DNA from: Lysobacterales bacterium
GTDB taxonomy: Bacteria; Pseudomonadota; Gammaproteobacteria; Xanthomonadales; Xanthomonadaceae
Direction: 5' to 3'
DNA length: 64,000 nucleotides
NCBI GenBank assembly: GCA_016718605.1
Contig: JADKCY010000003.1
Span: 1,302,001-1,366,000, forward strand
A program made the position numbers and the translations under genes. Shown here one piece after another: positions 35,545 to 44,256 of this stretch; positions within the stretch are counted from its first letter, which is position 1; each line of letters opens with the position of its first letter. The notes beneath the pieces are model-generated. The model was given only the letters and a program-made list of their open reading frames with translations. It was not told the DNA's origin and searched no databases.

Positions 35545-35595
35545 AAAATGGGCACGGCGGCCGATTTGAACGCGCTGGACTCACGCCGTCGGGCA

Positions 35596-35622
35596 CAAAA
35601 AAACCCGCGTTTTCGCGGGTTT
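35596..35622 (-). terminator. Rho-independent terminator of tRNA-Met
   Basis: On the minus strand AAACCCGCG pairs with CGCGGGTTT around a 4-base loop and is followed by a run of T (35594-35600 on the plus strand are A). It lies 5 bases beyond the tRNA CCA end. Confidence 0.85.
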
Positions 35623-35627
35623 AGTGG

Positions 35628-35704
35628 TGGTGGCTATGGGTGGACTCGAACCACCGACCCCAGCATTATGAGTGCTGTGCTCTAACCGGCTGAGCTACAT
35701 AGCC
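35628..35704 (-). tRNA. tRNA-Met (CAT)
   Basis: A 77-nt cloverleaf with encoded CCA. The acceptor GGCTATG pairs with CATAGCC, discriminator A. The D arm is GCTCAGCCGGTTAGAGC, the anticodon stem CAGCA/TGCTG with loop CTCATAA (anticodon CAT), and the T arm GGTGGTTCGAGTCCACC. The G-C first acceptor pair and this sequence fit elongator Met rather than initiator. Confidence 0.93.
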
Positions 35705-35830
35705 ATCGCCGCTCTGCGGGAGCGGGCCGCGTATTCTCCGCGTTGTGCTGGCGAGGGTCAAGACGTGGGTCGCGCGGCGCTTGGATTTCGCCCGCGTGTC
35801 TTGCCTTCGCGGATTTCGAAGGCGGCTTGC

Positions 35831-37216
35831 TTAGTCCACCCGTCGAACGCGAAAGCTGCGGCCTTTGATCTTGCCGGCGCGCAGGCGTTGCAGGGCGAGG
35901 TCGGCGAGTTTGCGTTGGATGGCGACGAAGGATCGCGTCGGGAAGATGTCGATCTTGCCGATGTCGTCCGCTGCCAGTCCAGCGTCGCCGGTCAAGGCAC
36001 CGACAATGTCGCCGGGCCGCAGTTTGTCGGTTTTGCCCGCATCAATGCGCAGGGTGATCATTGCTGGCGGGGGTGGCGGTGCGGCGCTGCGCGCCGAGGC
36101 AGCGATGTCGCGCAGCCAGCGCAAGGGACCACCGAGTGCATCTTCCAGCGCCAGCGCTCGCGGCATTTCGGCGGGTGTGACCAGACTGAGGGCCAGCCCT
36201 GTCTTGCCAGCGCGGCCGGTGCGACCGATGCGATGGGTGTAGACCTCCACATCGTGAGGCAGCTCCAGATTGATGACGGCGGCGAGGTCGTCGATATCGA
36301 GCCCACGCGCGGCCACGTCGCTGGCGACCAGCACGCGGGCGCTGCGGTTGGCAAAGCGCAGCAGCACTTCTTCGCGATCGCGCTGTTCCATGTCGCCGTG
36401 CAGGGCGAGTGCACTGTAGCCGCGCTCGACAAGGATGCTGGCGACGTCGTCGGTGTCGCGACGGGTGTTGCAGAACACCACACTCGAGGCGGGTTTGAAG
36501 TGCGCCATCACAGCGAGCAGAGTGTCGCTGCGTTTGCTGTGCGCGGTTTCGATGAAATGTTGGGTGATCGCAGACTGCTGCACCAGCGAGGATTCAACCT
36601 CGACGCGCTCGGGGTTGCGCAGCAGGTTTTGCGCCAGCGCGACGATGGGCTCGGGAAAGGTGGCGGAGAACAACAGACTTTGCCGATCGCCGGCGGTGCG
36701 TGCGCTGATCTCGCGAATGGCAGGCTCGAAGCCCATGTCGAGCATGCGATCGGCTTCATCCAGCACCAGCGTCTTGACGCCGCCGAGATGCAGCACCTTC
36801 TTGCGCATCAGCTCCTGCACACGGCCCGGTGTGCCAACCACGATCTGCGGGTCATGTGCCTGCAGTGAGGCCAATTGCGGCGCCAATGCGGTGCCGCCAC
36901 ACAGGGTCGAGAGTTTCAGATTGGGGATGCCCAGCGCGAGTTTGCGCAGTTCGCGACTGACCTGTTCGGCCAATTCGCGGGTGGGACACAGCACCAACGC
37001 TTGGGCACGAATCAGGTTGGGATCGATGCGCGCCAGCAAGGCCAGCCCAAACGCTACCGTTTTGCCACTGCCGGTCGGTGCTTGGGCAATCAGATCGCGG
37101 CCAGCCAAGGCAAATGGCAAGGCAGCGGCCTGGATCGGTGTCGGCTGGGTGTAGTTGAGGGCCGCAAGGCCGGTGCGAAGGGTGGCGTCGAGGCCAAGGT
37201 CATCAAAACTGTGCAT
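35831..37216 (-). CDS. dbpA: ATP-dependent 23S rRNA helicase DbpA
   Basis: 461 aa from the ATG at 37216. DEAD-box motifs in order: Q motif NYTQPTPIQAAALP, I APTGSGKT, Ia PTRELAEQ, GG, Ib TPGRVQEL, II VLDEADRML, III SATFP, IV VVFCNTR, V ARGLDIDD, VI HRIGRTGRAG. The C-terminal 75 residues (ITLRIDAGKTDKLRPGDIVGALTGDAGLAADDIGKIDIFPTRSFVAI) are the DbpA RNA-binding domain that recognises hairpin 92 of 23S rRNA. It acts in 50S subunit assembly. It is divergent from the SSSF kinase. Confidence 0.93.
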   Translation of the reverse strand: MHSFDDLGLDATLRTGLAALNYTQPTPIQAAALPFALAGRDLIAQAPTGSGKTVAFGLALLARIDPNLIRAQALVLCPTRELAEQVSRELRKLALGIPNLKLSTLCGGTALAPQLASLQAHDPQIVVGTPGRVQELMRKKVLHLGGVKTLVLDEADRMLDMGFEPAIREISARTAGDRQSLLFSATFPEPIVALAQNLLRNPERVEVESSLVQQSAITQHFIETAHSKRSDTLLAVMAHFKPASSVVFCNTRRDTDDVASILVERGYSALALHGDMEQRDREEVLLRFANRSARVLVASDVAARGLDIDDLAAVINLELPHDVEVYTHRIGRTGRAGKTGLALSLVTPAEMPRALALEDALGGPLRWLRDIAASARSAAPPPPPAMITLRIDAGKTDKLRPGDIVGALTGDAGLAADDIGKIDIFPTRSFVAIQRKLADLALQRLRAGKIKGRSFRVRRVD

Positions 37217-37324
37217 GCGCCATCTTCGCAGCTTTGCCCTGCATAGACACGCAATGCGCGCTCGACGCGTGCTGACCTGCATGCACTGTTACCATCGCCC
37301 GCTCGTGATCCGGGGAGGGACGCG

Positions 37325-40300
37325 ATGATTTCCGGTTGGGTCTTGCTGCTGGTCTCAGCGGTCTATGTCGGCGTGCTGTTCTGGGTCGCCCACTATGGCG
37401 ACCGCAAACCTCTGTACCCGGAGCGCGCATGGTTACGCCCGATCGTCTACAGCCTGGCGCTGGCGGTGTATTGCTCGTCGTGGACGTTCTACGGCGCAGT
37501 CGGGTCGGCAGCGCATTCAGGCTGGGGCTATTTGCCGATCTATTTGGGGCCGGTACTGCTGTTCGTGCTGTTCCAGAGCATCCCCAAACGTCTGGTGCAG
37601 ATCGCGCATGAGCAGTCGATCACCTCGATTGCCGACTTCCTTGGCAGCCGCTATGGCAAGTCGCAAGGCTTGGCGGCGCTGGTGACGCTGATCGCCTTGA
37701 TTGCGGCGGTGCCCTACATCGCACTGCAATTCAAGGCCGGCTCGATGAGCATCGATGTGTTGAGCGGGCAAGGCCCGCGTTTGAGCAGTGTGCCGATGCT
37801 GGCGGATTCCGCGTTCTGGATGGCCGGTATGCTGGCGGTGTTTGCGATTCTGTTTGGCACGCGACAGATCGATGCGACCGAGCATCACCATGGCCTGATG
37901 TTGGCGGTGGCGTTAGAGTCGGTGGTCAAGCTCGTGGCCTTCGTGGCGATCGGCCTGTTTGCATTGCCCTTGATGCCCGACCATTGGGCCGAAACGATGG
38001 CTGCAGCCAGCACGCGAACCGGGCCGTTGCCGAGCGGCTTTGTCGCCCAGACCCTGTTGGCGATGTTGGCGATGTTCTGTTTGCCACGTCAGTTTCAGGT
38101 TGGTGTGGTGGAGTGCGAGAACCCCAATGACGTGCGCACTGCACGCTGGATGTTTCCAACCTATCTGGTGATCATCACTGCGCTGGTGGTGCCGATCAGT
38201 ATGGCGGGCATGGCGATGTTCGACGGCACCACCGTGCATCCGGATACCTTCGTGCTGGAGCTGCCCTTGCAATCCGGCCAGCCAGGTCTGGCCTTGCTGG
38301 CCTACCTTGGCGGATTTTCGGCAGCGACCGGTATGGTGATCGTCGCTGCGGTGGCACTGGCGACCATGGTCAGCAACGATCTGGTGGTTCCGGCAATGCT
38401 GCGTCTGCAGCGCTTCGCCGATAGCGGCGTACCCGACCTGTCGAAGCTGGTGCTGCGGGTTCGACGGATCACCATCGTGTTGCTTGCGCTGGCCGCCTAT
38501 GGCTATCACCGCGCCAGCGAGTCGAACCAGAATCTGGCCTCGATTGGTCTGCTGTCGTTCGTGGCGGTGGCGCAGTTTGCGCCTGCCATCATTGCCGGTT
38601 TGTATTGGCGCGGTGCCAGTCGCACTGGTGCGATCGGCGGCTTGATCGCGGGGTTTGCCGTCTGGGCGTACACCTTGATGCTCCCGACGCTGGTCAGCGC
38701 CGGTTGGCTGGATCGCGGCTGGATGGACCTCGGCCCGGGCGATCTGGTCTGGCTGCGACCACATGCCCTGTTTGGCCTGAGTGGCTGGGACCCGATCACG
38801 CATGGCACGTTCTGGTCTCTGTTGGCCAACATTGCGGGCCTGCTGTTCCTCTCGCTGCGCTGGCGACCGAGCATCGACGAGCGGTTGCGCGCGTTGCCGT
38901 TCATCGATCCTTGGTATCGGCGCCAACAGGCTGCCGTTTCGGAGTGGCACGGACGCCTGAACATCGGCGATCTGCGCGCCTTGTGCGGGCGCATTCTTGG
39001 CCAGAAGCCCACCGTGCGTGCCTTCGAGGAATACGCGCGGGAAAACGCGCGTTTGCTGGTCGATGGCGAATTGGCGGACCGCTCCTTGCTGCAGTTCACC
39101 GAACGCCTGTTGGCGGGCGCCATTGGCGGTGCATCGGCACGGCGGGTGCTGACCACGGCATTGCGGGGCACCGGCCTCGATCTGGGCGAAGTGGTCTCAC
39201 TGCTCGACGAAACCTCGCAGGAGCTGCGCTTCAATCGCGAACTCTTGGCGGCCACATTGGAGAACATCACCCAGGGCATCAGCGTCGTTGATGCCGAGAT
39301 GCGTCTGGTGGCATGGAATCGGCGCTACCTGGAGATATTCGATTACCCGGATGGGCTGGTGTATGTCGGCCGTCCGGTGGCTGATCTGATCCGCTACAAC
39401 GCGGAGCGTGGTGAGTGCGGACCCGGCGATGTCGATGATCATGTCGCCAAGCGCATCAAATACATGCAACGCGGATCAGCACATGTGTTCGAGCGTGTGC
39501 GCCACGATGGCACGGTGATCGAGATGCGCGGCCGACCCATGCCAGGTGGCGGCTTCGCCACCACGTTCACCGATGTCACTGCCTACAAGCGCGTCGAACA
39601 TGCACTAATCGATGCCAATGAAATGCTCGAAAGCCGGGTCGTGCAGCGCACTGCCGAATTGTCGCGGGCGCTGGAAGCACAGCGCGCGGCCAAGCAGGAG
39701 GCCGAGACCGCCAATCAGTCCAAGACGCGCTTTCTGGCCGCCGCCAGTCATGACCTGTTGCAGCCCTTGAATGCGGCACGTCTCTTCACGGCGGCCCTGC
39801 ATGCCCGAGACGGCGTTGATGCCGAGGATCGGCTACTCAGCGAGCGCATCGATAGCAGCTTGCGTGCTGCCGAAGATCTTCTGGATGGCTTGCTGGACAT
39901 CTCGCGCCTGGATGCCGGTTCGATGCAACCGGAAATGGCGACGGTGGACGTCGCCTCGCTGTTGCGTTCGCTGCATGAGCAATTTGCGCCGATGGCGGCT
40001 CAGCGGGGCTTGGATTTGCGCCTGCATGCGCGCGATCTGCGCGTCCGCAGTGATCGTGCGTTGTTACGCCGTGTGCTGCAGAACTTTATCGCCAACGCTT
40101 TGCGCTATACCCAGCATGGCGGCGTGCTGCTGGCCGCTCGCCGCCGCGGTGCGCGGGTGGAGTTGCAGGTTTGGGATACCGGACCGGGCATCCCGGCCGA
40201 ACACTGCGCGGTGATCTTCGAGGAATTCCAGCGACTCGATCAGCCCTCGCCGTGGGGTGAGAAGGGTCTGGGACTGGGATTGTCGATCTGTGATCGCATC

Positions 40301-40840
40301 ACCCGCATGCTGGGACACCCGCTGGCGTTGCGCTCGGCGCTCGGTCGCGGCAGCGTGTTCAGTGTGCAAGCGCCCTGCGACAAGGCCTCGCCGCCCTTAC
40401 CCGTCGAAGCCGCTCTGCCGACCCGCGATGTCAGCGGCCTGCATGCGTTGTGTGTCGACAACGATCCCAGCATTCTCGAAGGCATGCGCCTGCTGCTGAC
40501 CCGCTGGGGGCTGCAGGTGCGTACCGCGACCGGTCTGGAAAGTGGCTTGCTGGCGGTTCGGGAAGGCCGACCGGATCTGCTGCTGGTCGATCTGCACTTG
40601 GGCGAATCGCTGGACGGCATGGCGGTGTTGGATATCCTGCGCCGCGAATGTGGCCCAAATCCGCCGCCAGGAGCTCTCATCACGGCGGAGGGTGGCGACG
40701 AATTGCAGCGTCGCGCGCGCGAACAGGGCTATCCGGTACTGCAGAAGCCGGTCAAGCCAGCCGCATTGCGCGCATTGATTGCAGCACTTGGTAAGCGCCG
40801 CGCCACTGGATCGTCACGGAGTGAAGGAGCAGAGCCATGA
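37325..40840 (+). CDS. Hybrid histidine kinase with sodium:solute symporter-like (SSSF) N-terminus
   Basis: 1171 aa; GGAGGG precedes the ATG. Residues 1-520 form an SLC5/SSSF module with about 13 membrane helices (opening WVLLLVSAVYVGVLFWVAHYG, then LALAVYCSSWTFYGAVG). A linker, a PAS_7 domain (LENITQGISVVDAEMRLVAWNRRYLEIF, about 645-770) and a short coiled coil follow. Next are HisKA (FLAAASHDLLQPLNAARLF, His near 810), HATPase_c (DRALLRRVLQNFIANALRYT, WDTGPGIP, GLGLGLSI) and a receiver (CVDNDPSILEG, Asp near 1088 in LLLVDLHLGES). This is the CbrA/CrbS/NahK-like architecture that links nutrient sensing or uptake to a response regulator. No orphan regulator lies beside it in the window. Confidence 0.88.
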   Translation: MISGWVLLLVSAVYVGVLFWVAHYGDRKPLYPERAWLRPIVYSLALAVYCSSWTFYGAVGSAAHSGWGYLPIYLGPVLLFVLFQSIPKRLVQIAHEQSITSIADFLGSRYGKSQGLAALVTLIALIAAVPYIALQFKAGSMSIDVLSGQGPRLSSVPMLADSAFWMAGMLAVFAILFGTRQIDATEHHHGLMLAVALESVVKLVAFVAIGLFALPLMPDHWAETMAAASTRTGPLPSGFVAQTLLAMLAMFCLPRQFQVGVVECENPNDVRTARWMFPTYLVIITALVVPISMAGMAMFDGTTVHPDTFVLELPLQSGQPGLALLAYLGGFSAATGMVIVAAVALATMVSNDLVVPAMLRLQRFADSGVPDLSKLVLRVRRITIVLLALAAYGYHRASESNQNLASIGLLSFVAVAQFAPAIIAGLYWRGASRTGAIGGLIAGFAVWAYTLMLPTLVSAGWLDRGWMDLGPGDLVWLRPHALFGLSGWDPITHGTFWSLLANIAGLLFLSLRWRPSIDERLRALPFIDPWYRRQQAAVSEWHGRLNIGDLRALCGRILGQKPTVRAFEEYARENARLLVDGELADRSLLQFTERLLAGAIGGASARRVLTTALRGTGLDLGEVVSLLDETSQELRFNRELLAATLENITQGISVVDAEMRLVAWNRRYLEIFDYPDGLVYVGRPVADLIRYNAERGECGPGDVDDHVAKRIKYMQRGSAHVFERVRHDGTVIEMRGRPMPGGGFATTFTDVTAYKRVEHALIDANEMLESRVVQRTAELSRALEAQRAAKQEAETANQSKTRFLAAASHDLLQPLNAARLFTAALHARDGVDAEDRLLSERIDSSLRAAEDLLDGLLDISRLDAGSMQPEMATVDVASLLRSLHEQFAPMAAQRGLDLRLHARDLRVRSDRALLRRVLQNFIANALRYTQHGGVLLAARRRGARVELQVWDTGPGIPAEHCAVIFEEFQRLDQPSPWGEKGLGLGLSICDRITRMLGHPLALRSALGRGSVFSVQAPCDKASPPLPVEAALPTRDVSGLHALCVDNDPSILEGMRLLLTRWGLQVRTATGLESGLLAVREGRPDLLLVDLHLGESLDGMAVLDILRRECGPNPPPGALITAEGGDELQRRAREQGYPVLQKPVKPAALRALIAALGKRRATGSSRSEGAEP

Positions 40841-41259
40841 ACCGAGCGCATTGCCTGTGCGGCGCGGTACACATCGACATCACCCTGCCGACCGCATGGA
40901 TCGCCCATTGCCACTGTCGACGCTGTCAGCAGGCACATGGCGCCGCGTTCGTGACTTGGGTCGGGGTGCCACAGTCACAGGCCCTCATCCACGATGCCGA
41001 AGCGCAGTTGCGCTGGTATCGAAGCGCCGCCGTCGAAGGCGTGAAGCTGGCCGGTGAGCGTGGTTTCTGCGCACGCTGTGGCACGCCGATGCTGTTCCAA
41101 TCAGCGCGCTGGCCGGGTGAACTGCATATCGCCCGCGCACTGTTTGATTCGGAACTGGATCGCGCACCGCAAATGCACGCGTTCTACGACACCCATGTGG
41201 ATTGGGTGACTCTGCAGGATGATCTTCCCACCCGTAGTGCACAGGAGTTGGGCGGATGA
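40837..41259 (+). CDS. GFA-family zinc protein
   Basis: 140 aa of the GFA (glutathione-dependent formaldehyde-activating enzyme/centromere protein V) Mss4-like fold. Zinc ligands are visible as HCLCGAVHIDI, HCHCRRCQQAHG and RGFCARCGTPMLF, all Cys present. Start overlaps the kinase stop (ATGA) and its own stop overlaps the next start, giving a coupled three-gene unit. Many GFA proteins have no proven enzyme activity, so the substrate remains open. Confidence 0.88.
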   Translation: MNRAHCLCGAVHIDITLPTAWIAHCHCRRCQQAHGAAFVTWVGVPQSQALIHDAEAQLRWYRSAAVEGVKLAGERGFCARCGTPMLFQSARWPGELHIARALFDSELDRAPQMHAFYDTHVDWVTLQDDLPTRSAQELGG

Positions 41260-42827
41260 GTACGCAATCTACCCGCTGGCCGGTGGTGCTCGGACTGTGC
41301 CTTGGTGTGCTCTGCAACGCACCCTACGCCGCGCCGCGCCACGCCGATGGCGGACAGGGATTTCTCAGTCCTCCGCATGATCATGTTTCCCCTCAATTGG
41401 ATGCCGCGTTGGCGCGGGCTGCCGGTGAGGGCGAAGCCTTGCTGCGAGCCCGTGGCGACTGGCAGGAGGCCGACACACGCAAAGCCGCCAAGGTCAGCGG
41501 CATGCTCTGGCCGGTAGGACCGATCCCCGGCATTGGCGACCAGTGGACGGGCATTTCCAACTTTGTCGATCACGATCCGGCCTGGCCCAACCGTGTCCTC
41601 GACTATACCTGCGGCACGCGCACCTACGACACCAGCGCTGGCTACAACCACGCCGGTGTGGATATTTTCCTCTGGCCATTTGGCTGGCACCTGATGGACC
41701 ACGGCAGCATCGACGTGCGTGCCGCCGCGTCAGGTGTCCTGTTGGCAAAGGGCGACGGCAACCCAGATCGCAGTTGCTCGCTGGATGCGCCTGACACGCC
41801 AAACTATGTGTTGGTGCGCCATGGTGATGGCACCGTCGCACGCTATCTGCATCTACAGACCGGATCGGTCACCAGCAAGGCCATTGGCGAAACGATTGCC
41901 GCCGGGGAAGTGCTGGGTCGGGTGGGCAGTTCCGGGGTTTCCAGCGGGCCGCATCTGCACTTCGAACTGCGCGCCAACAGCAGCCCGTCGGCAGCCGTCA
42001 TCGACCCCTTCAACGGTAGCTGCAACGCGGTGTCGAGCGGCTGGGCAGCGCAACGCCCCTATCATGACTCGCAGCTCAATCGACTCAGTACGCACAGCGC
42101 CGCCCCGCAACTCGCGAGCTGTCCGAACACCACCGACATCCCGAATTTGCACGACAGCTTTCGGCCCGGTGATCGCGCGGTCTTCCTCGCCGCCTATCGC
42201 GATCAGCGCAAGGGTCAAATCACCCAATTCCGGATTCGTCGTCCGGATCAATCCTTGCTGACGCAATGGACCCATGATCTTGCCAATCAATCCAGCGCGC
42301 CGGATGTCTACAACGCCTCATACTGGTACTGGAGCATTGCGCTACCCGCCAATGCGCCGACCGGCGTGTGGACTTTCGAAGCGGATTTCGAAGGCCAAAC
42401 CGAACGCCATACCTTCCGTGTCGACACGCTCGCAGCGGTCACTCCGGTGTCCGATCCACGGGGCCTGATCGGGGTCTGGTTTGACCCTGCCAGCAGTGGT
42501 CAGGGCATGGAGGTGCATTGGCTGGAGGGGGATCTGTTGGTGGTGTTCTTCTACGGCTATCGCGACAGCGGCGCGAACCTGTTTCTGCTCGGCACGCGCT
42601 CGGGACGGCCCAACTATCACGAACTGATCACGGTGCCGATGCAAAGCGCCACGGGCGGACGCTTCAATCACTTCGACCCGAACAGCATCGTCCGCAGCCA
42701 ATGGGGGGAACTGCGACTGACCTTGCATAGCTGTACCCAAGCCAGTGCCGAGTTGATCGGTGCCGACGGTCAACAGACCTTGCAGCTCGAGCGGCTTGGG
42801 CGCACAACGGGACTCGACTGTGGGTGA
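41256..42827 (+). CDS. Secreted M23-family peptidase with C-terminal accessory domain
   Basis: 523 aa with a signal peptide (RWPVVLGLCLGVLCNAPYAAP). The LytM/M23 domain has both zinc motifs: H-x3-D in YNHAGVDIFLWPFG (about residue 130) and H-x-H in GPHLHFELR (about 230). The V-x-V-R-H-G-D-G-T-x-A-R-Y-L-H core lies between. A long middle region (TDIPNLHDSFRPGDRAVF...) and a small C-terminal domain (GVWFDPASSGQGMEVHWLEGDLLVVFFYGYRDSG) follow. The last domain matches the broken gene at 2627-3102. Likely cleaves peptidoglycan cross-links or extracellular peptides. Coupled to gfa by an ATGA overlap. Confidence 0.85.
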   Translation: MSTQSTRWPVVLGLCLGVLCNAPYAAPRHADGGQGFLSPPHDHVSPQLDAALARAAGEGEALLRARGDWQEADTRKAAKVSGMLWPVGPIPGIGDQWTGISNFVDHDPAWPNRVLDYTCGTRTYDTSAGYNHAGVDIFLWPFGWHLMDHGSIDVRAAASGVLLAKGDGNPDRSCSLDAPDTPNYVLVRHGDGTVARYLHLQTGSVTSKAIGETIAAGEVLGRVGSSGVSSGPHLHFELRANSSPSAAVIDPFNGSCNAVSSGWAAQRPYHDSQLNRLSTHSAAPQLASCPNTTDIPNLHDSFRPGDRAVFLAAYRDQRKGQITQFRIRRPDQSLLTQWTHDLANQSSAPDVYNASYWYWSIALPANAPTGVWTFEADFEGQTERHTFRVDTLAAVTPVSDPRGLIGVWFDPASSGQGMEVHWLEGDLLVVFFYGYRDSGANLFLLGTRSGRPNYHELITVPMQSATGGRFNHFDPNSIVRSQWGELRLTLHSCTQASAELIGADGQQTLQLERLGRTTGLDCG

Positions 42828-42886
42828 GTCCAGACAAGTATCGACGTTCTTTCAATTAGCCACTGACCCTTCCGCGAGCCAAACGC

Positions 42887-44002
42887 ATGTCGACTCCTAC
42901 GCCCTCGCCCCGCTTGACGGGCATCGATGCCTTGCGCGGACTGGCTGCCATCAGCGTGGTGTTCTACCACTACACCACGCGCTACCAGCAAAAATACGGA
43001 TTCAACGAACCACCGAGCGTCGAGTTTCCATTCGGTCATCTCGGCGTGAACTTGTTCTTTGTGATCAGCGGATTCGTGATCTTCATGACCCTGGAACGCA
43101 TACGTCGTCCTGAGGATTTTGTCGTCTCGCGCTTCTCGCGGTTGTTTCCGACGTTTTGGGCAGCGGTGCTGCTAACGGCGGCGGTGGAGGCGCTGACCCA
43201 AGTGCTGGGCAGCGGTCTGACACCGCTGCAAATTGTCGCCAACCTGCTCATGGTGCACGAGTTCCTTAGTTTCCCCTCGGTGGATGGGGTTTACTGGACA
43301 CTGCAGATCGAGCTGTTCTTCTATCTGTGGATGTTCTCGCTTTGGCTGATCGGCGGACTGAGACGCCCCTATCCCTGGATCACCCTCTGGTTGCTGCTGT
43401 CGCTTGCCACCAGTGGTGTCGCTGGCTGGTCACTGCCGGTCCCCTATCGAGTCGCACAGCTCGGTTTGCTACCCCACATCCCATTCTTTGTGCTCGGCAT
43501 GGCCGTCTATCTGCAGCACAGTCGCGGTGCCGCAGAGCGGTTGCGGCCGCTCGCGCTTGGCAGCCTCGCACTGGCTGTCATCGGGCTTACGCAAGGTGCC
43601 ACGTTGTTGGCCTGGGCGGCCTGCTTCGTCGCACTGTTGCTGCTGGCGTTGCGAATCAACGCGCGCGTCGAACGGCTGGCACGCCCGGTGATCTGGCTCG
43701 GAGCGATTTCCTATCCATTGTATTTGTTGCATCAAAACATCGGCTATACGGTCATTCATTTCGCGCAAGTGTGGGGTATCAATGCGCCTGGCGCAGGCAT
43801 CGCCGCGCTAGCAGTCGCACTGCTCTTGGCGGGCGCCGTGCACACGCTCGTCGAATTGCCAGCGATGGAGGCGATCCGGCGAACTTACAAATCCGCTGCG
43901 CTGGCACTGCCGTTGGCCAAGTGGCAATGGTTGGCTTTAGCACTCTGCCTTGCTTTTGGCCTGCTCGGGCTCAGCTTTGCCCTGCCGCGTTTGCTGCACT
44001 AG
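42887..44002 (+). CDS. Acyltransferase 3 family membrane protein
   Basis: 371 aa and about ten membrane helices. The family signatures are the N-terminal RLTGIDALRGLAAISVVFYHYTTRY (catalytic-type His in VFYHY), GHLGVNLFFVISGFVIFMTLER and VVSRFSRLFPTFWAAV (R-x-x-R-x-x-P). Such proteins transfer acetyl or other acyl groups to surface sugars such as LPS, capsule or peptidoglycan. No polysaccharide genes adjoin, so the target is unknown. Confidence 0.88.
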   Translation: MSTPTPSPRLTGIDALRGLAAISVVFYHYTTRYQQKYGFNEPPSVEFPFGHLGVNLFFVISGFVIFMTLERIRRPEDFVVSRFSRLFPTFWAAVLLTAAVEALTQVLGSGLTPLQIVANLLMVHEFLSFPSVDGVYWTLQIELFFYLWMFSLWLIGGLRRPYPWITLWLLLSLATSGVAGWSLPVPYRVAQLGLLPHIPFFVLGMAVYLQHSRGAAERLRPLALGSLALAVIGLTQGATLLAWAACFVALLLLALRINARVERLARPVIWLGAISYPLYLLHQNIGYTVIHFAQVWGINAPGAGIAALAVALLLAGAVHTLVELPAMEAIRRTYKSAALALPLAKWQWLALALCLAFGLLGLSFALPRLLH

Positions 44003-44180
44003 CCGACCATTCCTCCGTAACGACCCGCCAGACCCATGACAATCCTGCCGATGCCGAGCGGCAGGACGCATCGCTCTTTTCTTCAAGCCGACCGCTGCGC
44101 GCCCGATGGCGGGCGACACGTTTCCAGTCGACCGACGCGATCCCCCAAGAACACACAATTGACGCTGTCAATTCGCGAAA

Positions 44181-44209
44181 ACGTCACACGACTGTCACCG
44201 AACTGCAGT
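44181..44209 (+). promoter_or_regulatory. Probable PHO box (PhoB site)
   Basis: Three 7-base units at exact 11-bp spacing: ACGTCAC at 44181, CTGTCAC at 44192 and CTGCAGT at 44203. The consensus is CTGTCAT with 4-base gaps. It lies about 50 bases before the start of the phytase-like gene, in place of a -35 box, and an AAATAG -10-like element follows near 44222. The downstream gene's phytase-like domain makes phosphate control plausible. Confidence 0.5.
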
Positions 44210-44256
44210 CGCACGCGCCCGAAATAGCGAGCTGGATCACAGCTTGGGAGTTAGCT

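Noticed and set aside
43327..44256. An N-terminal extension of about 310 codons for the phytase-like protein
   Set aside because: It would run through the acyltransferase gene in another frame; the signal peptide and ribosome site place the start at 44257.
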